Shown: positions 5,787 through 7,487 of the stretch, piece after piece
Layout: every line of letters starts with the position of its first letter
How positions within the stretch are numbered: position 1 is the stretch's first letter
Source: an uncultured Lachnospiraceae bacterium
GTDB taxonomy: Bacteria; Bacillota; Clostridia; Lachnospirales; Lachnospiraceae
Assembly (NCBI GenBank): GCA_910586715.1
Contig: CAJUJG010000054.1
Location: 17,551 to 25,037, forward strand
Reading direction: 5' to 3'
Length of the DNA stretch: 7,487 bases
Made by a program: the position numbers and the translations under genes
The notes under the pieces: generated by a model
What the model was told of the DNA's origin: nothing
The model's database searches: none
The model's input: the letters and a program-made list of their open reading frames with translations, nothing else

Positions 5787-6221
5787 TTATCTCTTTTTAT
5801 ATAAAACAATTTCCGGCTCTGCGCCATTGCAACCGTATTCACACACCAACAAATGATTGTTGTCCCCAACAAGCCCAAAGCACCTGTCGCTATTCTGTTT
5901 TTCGACCTGATAACCAAGATATATTTTTGAATCGTCGAGCAGTTTTATTTTTTCTCCGTTCAAAAGCGTAAATTCCAAATTGACAAATGCACCGATTAGC
6001 GGAGTAAGCTCTGTGACAGGCGGCATATCCGCAATTCCAAGCGCGTTAAATTCTTCGATTAGCTGATTTTTATACGCAATAAAGCGGTTTTCTCCGCCTG
6101 CTTTATAACACCCTGCAGCAACACATTCTCCGCCAAAACGGCTGCCGTCTGTTTCCGCACAGCCTTTGCAGCGTTCTTTCCAGCCGCACCCGGTACATTC
6201 AATTCCGCAGATTGTTTTCAT
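5787..6221 (-). CDS. DUF3795 cysteine-rich protein
   Basis: This 144-residue protein has the layout of DUF3795, a clostridial family of unknown function with an N-terminal cysteine-rich head. Seven cysteines lie in the first 38 residues: C5, C9, C12, C18, C21, C33 and C38, in ICGIECTGCGWKERCKGC and GECVAAGCY. The spacing suggests a zinc or iron-sulfur site. After this comes a helix (FIAYKNQLIEEFNALGI, 47-63) and a mixed C-terminal part with three more cysteines. No membrane segment or signal peptide is seen. GGAGGT sits 8 bases before the ATG. It follows the small membrane-protein gene by 52 bases and is followed by the stem-loop at 5687-5754, so it may end a transcript that starts with the SRPBCC gene. 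The family assignment is from the pattern; the function is unknown. Confidence 0.82.
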   Translation of the reverse strand: MKTICGIECTGCGWKERCKGCAETDGSRFGGECVAAGCYKAGGENRFIAYKNQLIEEFNALGIADMPPVTELTPLIGAFVNLEFTLLNGEKIKLLDDSKIYLGYQVEKQNSDRCFGLVGDNNHLLVCEYGCNGAEPEIVLYKKR

Positions 6222-6273
6222 CTGATATTACCTCCGTAGTTTTTGATGTCGTTCTATTTTTCCGACAGGAATA

Positions 6274-6531
6274 CTATTTTGAAGGGTGAGTATCTGAATC
6301 AGGTTTTTCAAAAACGCCCCACAAAGAAAATAGGATACCTGTTATTAGCAAAACGGCGCCGATTATCAATACCGGAAGTAATCCTAAATTTATTACCGTC
6401 TGCCAATATCTTCCCAACTGGGTATTCCATTTGGCTGTATTTTCGATACTGATGCTCGCTGTCAAAGATGAAAACATCACCATTAATACTCCTGTAAGTT
6501 CAAAACCGATTCCTGCTATTATTTTTTTCAT
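6274..6531 (-). CDS. Small two-helix membrane protein, function unknown
   Basis: This 85-residue protein has two predicted membrane helices, about residues 4-25 (IIAGIGFELTGVLMVMFSSL) and 47-72 (VINLGLLPVLIIGAVLLITG). The loop between them contains SIENTAKWNTQLGRYWQ, and the tail is short and polar (EKPDSDTHPSK). The start at MKKIIAG is chosen because GGGAG lies 7 bases upstream. A longer frame adding 30 residues (MQSICRG...) has no ribosome site and does not look like protein. The ATG overlaps the TGA of the preceding short frame as ATGA, suggesting the upstream frame was or is translated. Such small membrane proteins are common in clostridial genomes; I know no function for this one. Confidence 0.72.
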   Translation of the reverse strand: MKKIIAGIGFELTGVLMVMFSSLTASISIENTAKWNTQLGRYWQTVINLGLLPVLIIGAVLLITGILFSLWGVFEKPDSDTHPSK

Positions 6532-6662
6532 CTCATTTCTCCCAATCGCTCTGCCTTGCAAAGCACAATCTGACAAAACGCCACCATATGTTCTGTATAT
6601 TCCTCTGCATATTGACTGCATGCTTCAATCACATCGCCAATTTCAGTAAAGCAACCGCGCAA
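6528..6662 (-). pseudogene. Possible short ORF or gene remnant coupled to the membrane-protein gene
   Basis: Between the SRPBCC stop and the membrane-protein start, one minus-strand frame gives a peptide-like 44-residue stretch. It starts at a possible TTG (LRGCFTEIGDVIEACSQY) and ends FCQIVLCKAERLGEMR. It looks helical and amphipathic, and its TGA overlaps the next ATG as ATGA. I see no ribosome site before the TTG. The frame stays open upstream to an ATG at 6758, but there it only shadows the SRPBCC gene. The likeliest reading is the C-terminal remnant of a gene whose 5' part was deleted when it was joined to the SRPBCC gene. A real small protein or a chance frame cannot be excluded. Confidence 0.3.
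6539..6543 (-). promoter_or_regulatory. Ribosome binding site that fixes the small membrane protein start
   Basis: GGGAG on the minus strand lies 7 bases before the ATG at 6531, favouring the 85-residue product over the longer in-frame start at 6621. Confidence 0.6.
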
Positions 6663-6673
6663 GACAAGTATTC

Positions 6674-7066
6674 TTATTGCAGCGCTTTTTTCAAATCCGA
6701 AACATACGCATTCTGCTGTTTCTTTAAAAACAGTTTGACAAAGGGATTTAGAAACCATTTCTTTGCAGTGACTGTTTCGGTAAAATCAATTTGCGTCTGA
6801 CCGTCTTTTTCGGCAAAAATGCCAACCCAGTGACCTGTCATATTTTTATTTTCCAGTTCAAACTCCCAGCGTCTGCACGGCTCGCAGCGCGTGATTGTAA
6901 ATGTCGTCGCAAACCCGTCCGGTGTATATTCGACAAACCGGTTCTCACTTAACCGTTCGATTTTTTGCAAATCGCTGCGCCACTTATAATTTTCCAGCGA
7001 AGTCACGAGCTCCCACACCGTCTGTACATCACTTGCAAACAGTGCTTTTATATTAGAAACAGCCAT
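6674..7066 (-). CDS. SRPBCC (START-like) superfamily protein
   Basis: The 130-residue product has the layout of the SRPBCC/polyketide-cyclase-like fold, a helix-grip domain with a deep hydrophobic pocket for small ligands. An opening strand (SNIKALFASD) is followed by the short helix WELVTSLENYKWR (18-30). The central strands are RFVEYTPDGFATTFTITR (43-60), RRWEFELENKN and GHWVGIFAEKDGQTQIDFTETVT. The long C-terminal helix is FVKLFLKKQQNAYVSDLKKAL. No catalytic residue can be assigned, as members vary widely (lipid or metabolite binding, cyclases, co-chaperone-like). The start at 7066 is supported by GGAGGG 7 bases upstream; a start 10 codons earlier would include that site in the coding sequence. 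It appears to be first in the series that continues to the DUF3795 gene. Confidence 0.85.
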   Translation of the reverse strand: MAVSNIKALFASDVQTVWELVTSLENYKWRSDLQKIERLSENRFVEYTPDGFATTFTITRCEPCRRWEFELENKNMTGHWVGIFAEKDGQTQIDFTETVTAKKWFLNPFVKLFLKKQQNAYVSDLKKALQ

Positions 7067-7073
7067 TATTTGT

Positions 7074-7079
7074 CCCTCC
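7074..7079 (-). promoter_or_regulatory. Ribosome binding site that fixes the SRPBCC gene start
   Basis: GGAGGG on the minus strand lies 7 bases before the ATG at 7066, so the in-frame ATG at 7096 is unlikely to be the start. Confidence 0.75.
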
Positions 7080-7354
7080 AAATCCCAAATTTCCAAATCA
7101 TCTCCCCGTTCGTCAGCCGGATATTGTTCTGTTCCTGCTTCTCCGTAAAGATATTATGCTATTTAACCATAACATATTGACGCTCATTTGGCGATATATT
7201 TGGAGATAAAACAAAAAATTCTTTTTACGCTTCCACCAGAACATATATTTGAATGCATCAAAATAAAAAACACCCATATCACTGATGATACAAGTGCAGT
7301 TTTTTCGTGATAAAACAAATTCTAAACTTTTGTTAATATAAATCCACAAAAACG

Positions 7355-7487
7355 ATGCTTGTTGTACGCGCAAAGATAATGTACCTTACGGGCACAACGC
7401 AACCGGAAGTCAAGCCTATCACATCACATAACCCATATGCATTCACACTATTTGAACAAACCAGTATCCTGCGGCACAAAATCCTAT
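7355..7487 (+). CDS. Weak partial open frame running off the right edge
   Basis: A plus-strand frame from an ATG at 7355 (or at 7379) stays open for at least 44 codons to the window end, reading MYLTGTTQPEVKPITSHN and on. No ribosome site precedes either ATG, and a minus-strand frame is open over the same bases. I do not recognise the peptide. It could be the start of a divergent gene or chance. Confidence 0.15.
   Translation, partial: MLVVRAKIMYLTGTTQPEVKPITSHNPYAFTLFEQTSILRHKIL

Larger units (their letters stand above)
7067..7487. other. AT-rich region with no supported gene
   Basis: This 420-base stretch upstream of the SRPBCC gene has scattered stops in most frames and several A/T runs. 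It should hold the SRPBCC promoter. A TTGACT hexamer on the minus strand (7408-7413) has no matching -10 at proper spacing, and CATAAT-like boxes near 7155 lack a -35. A weak plus-strand hairpin (ACTG / CAGT followed by TTTTTT, about 7280-7306) is seen. The last 130 bases are less AT-rich and open on both strands. I see no RNA gene or riboswitch. Confidence 0.4.

Noticed and set aside
5660..5917. 85-codon minus-strand frame across the DUF3795 end and stem-loop
   Set aside because: It is out of frame with the DUF3795 gene and runs through the terminator-like stem; the translation is not protein-like.
7113..7373. 86-codon minus-strand frame upstream of the SRPBCC gene
   Set aside because: Its composition (many Phe, Ile, Lys, Asn, Arg) reflects AT-rich DNA, and there is no clear ribosome site or domain.
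7408..7413. TTGACT on the minus strand as a -35 box for the SRPBCC gene
   Set aside because: No acceptable -10 hexamer lies 16-18 bases downstream, and it is more than 340 bases from the start codon.
1..7487. CRISPR array, tRNA, rRNA, insertion sequence or phage genes
   Set aside because: No regularly spaced direct repeats, cloverleaf, transposase motif or phage protein was seen on either strand.

Overview
The window carries a Gram-positive, clostridial type of chromosome segment, most likely Lachnospiraceae or a close relative. This rests on the gene order def-fmt-yugP-rsmB-rlmN, the YugP-type membrane zinc protease in that cluster, strong AGGAGG ribosome sites, and a DUF3795 gene and SRPBCC gene of clostridial style. 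Every convincing gene is on the minus strand, so the window reads functionally from right to left.

Positions 1-4455 hold a conserved housekeeping cluster for translation initiation and rRNA modification. In transcription order it runs: def (peptide deformylase), fmt (Met-tRNA formyltransferase), yugP (membrane zinc metalloprotease), rsmB (16S rRNA m5C methyltransferase) and rlmN (radical-SAM 23S rRNA/tRNA adenosine C2 methyltransferase, cut by the left edge). Fmt formylates the initiator tRNA and Def removes the formyl group from the finished chain, so the first two enzymes open and close one cycle. RsmB and RlmN modify the ribosome. Spacings are short (15, 40 and 35 bases), except for a 150-base fmt-yugP gap. 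That gap holds two inverted repeats and a possible 26-codon GTG-start ORF whose stop overlaps the yugP start as ATGA.

Positions 4456-4661 separate this cluster from the next genes. They hold a strong stem-loop plus T-tract that would terminate plus-strand transcription, although no plus-strand gene lies to its left. priA, often found upstream of def in clostridia, is absent here.

Positions 4662-7066 are an accessory-looking minus-strand series. In transcription order it runs: an SRPBCC-domain protein, a short possible ORF remnant, a two-helix small membrane protein, a DUF3795 cysteine-rich protein, an unrecognised AT-rich 163-residue protein, and a VOC (glyoxalase/dioxygenase-fold) protein. 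Base composition drops sharply, notably at 5144-5635, compared with the cluster at 1-4455. A long imperfect stem-loop at 5687-5754 follows the DUF3795 gene. Positions 7067-7487 are AT-rich and hold no gene I can support, only a weak open frame running off the right edge.

I found no tRNA, rRNA, CRISPR array, insertion sequence or known defence system. The least explained items are the leader ORF with inverted repeats before yugP, the antisense-oriented terminator before def, the ATGA-coupled ORF remnant at 6528-6662, and the unknown gene at 5144-5635.
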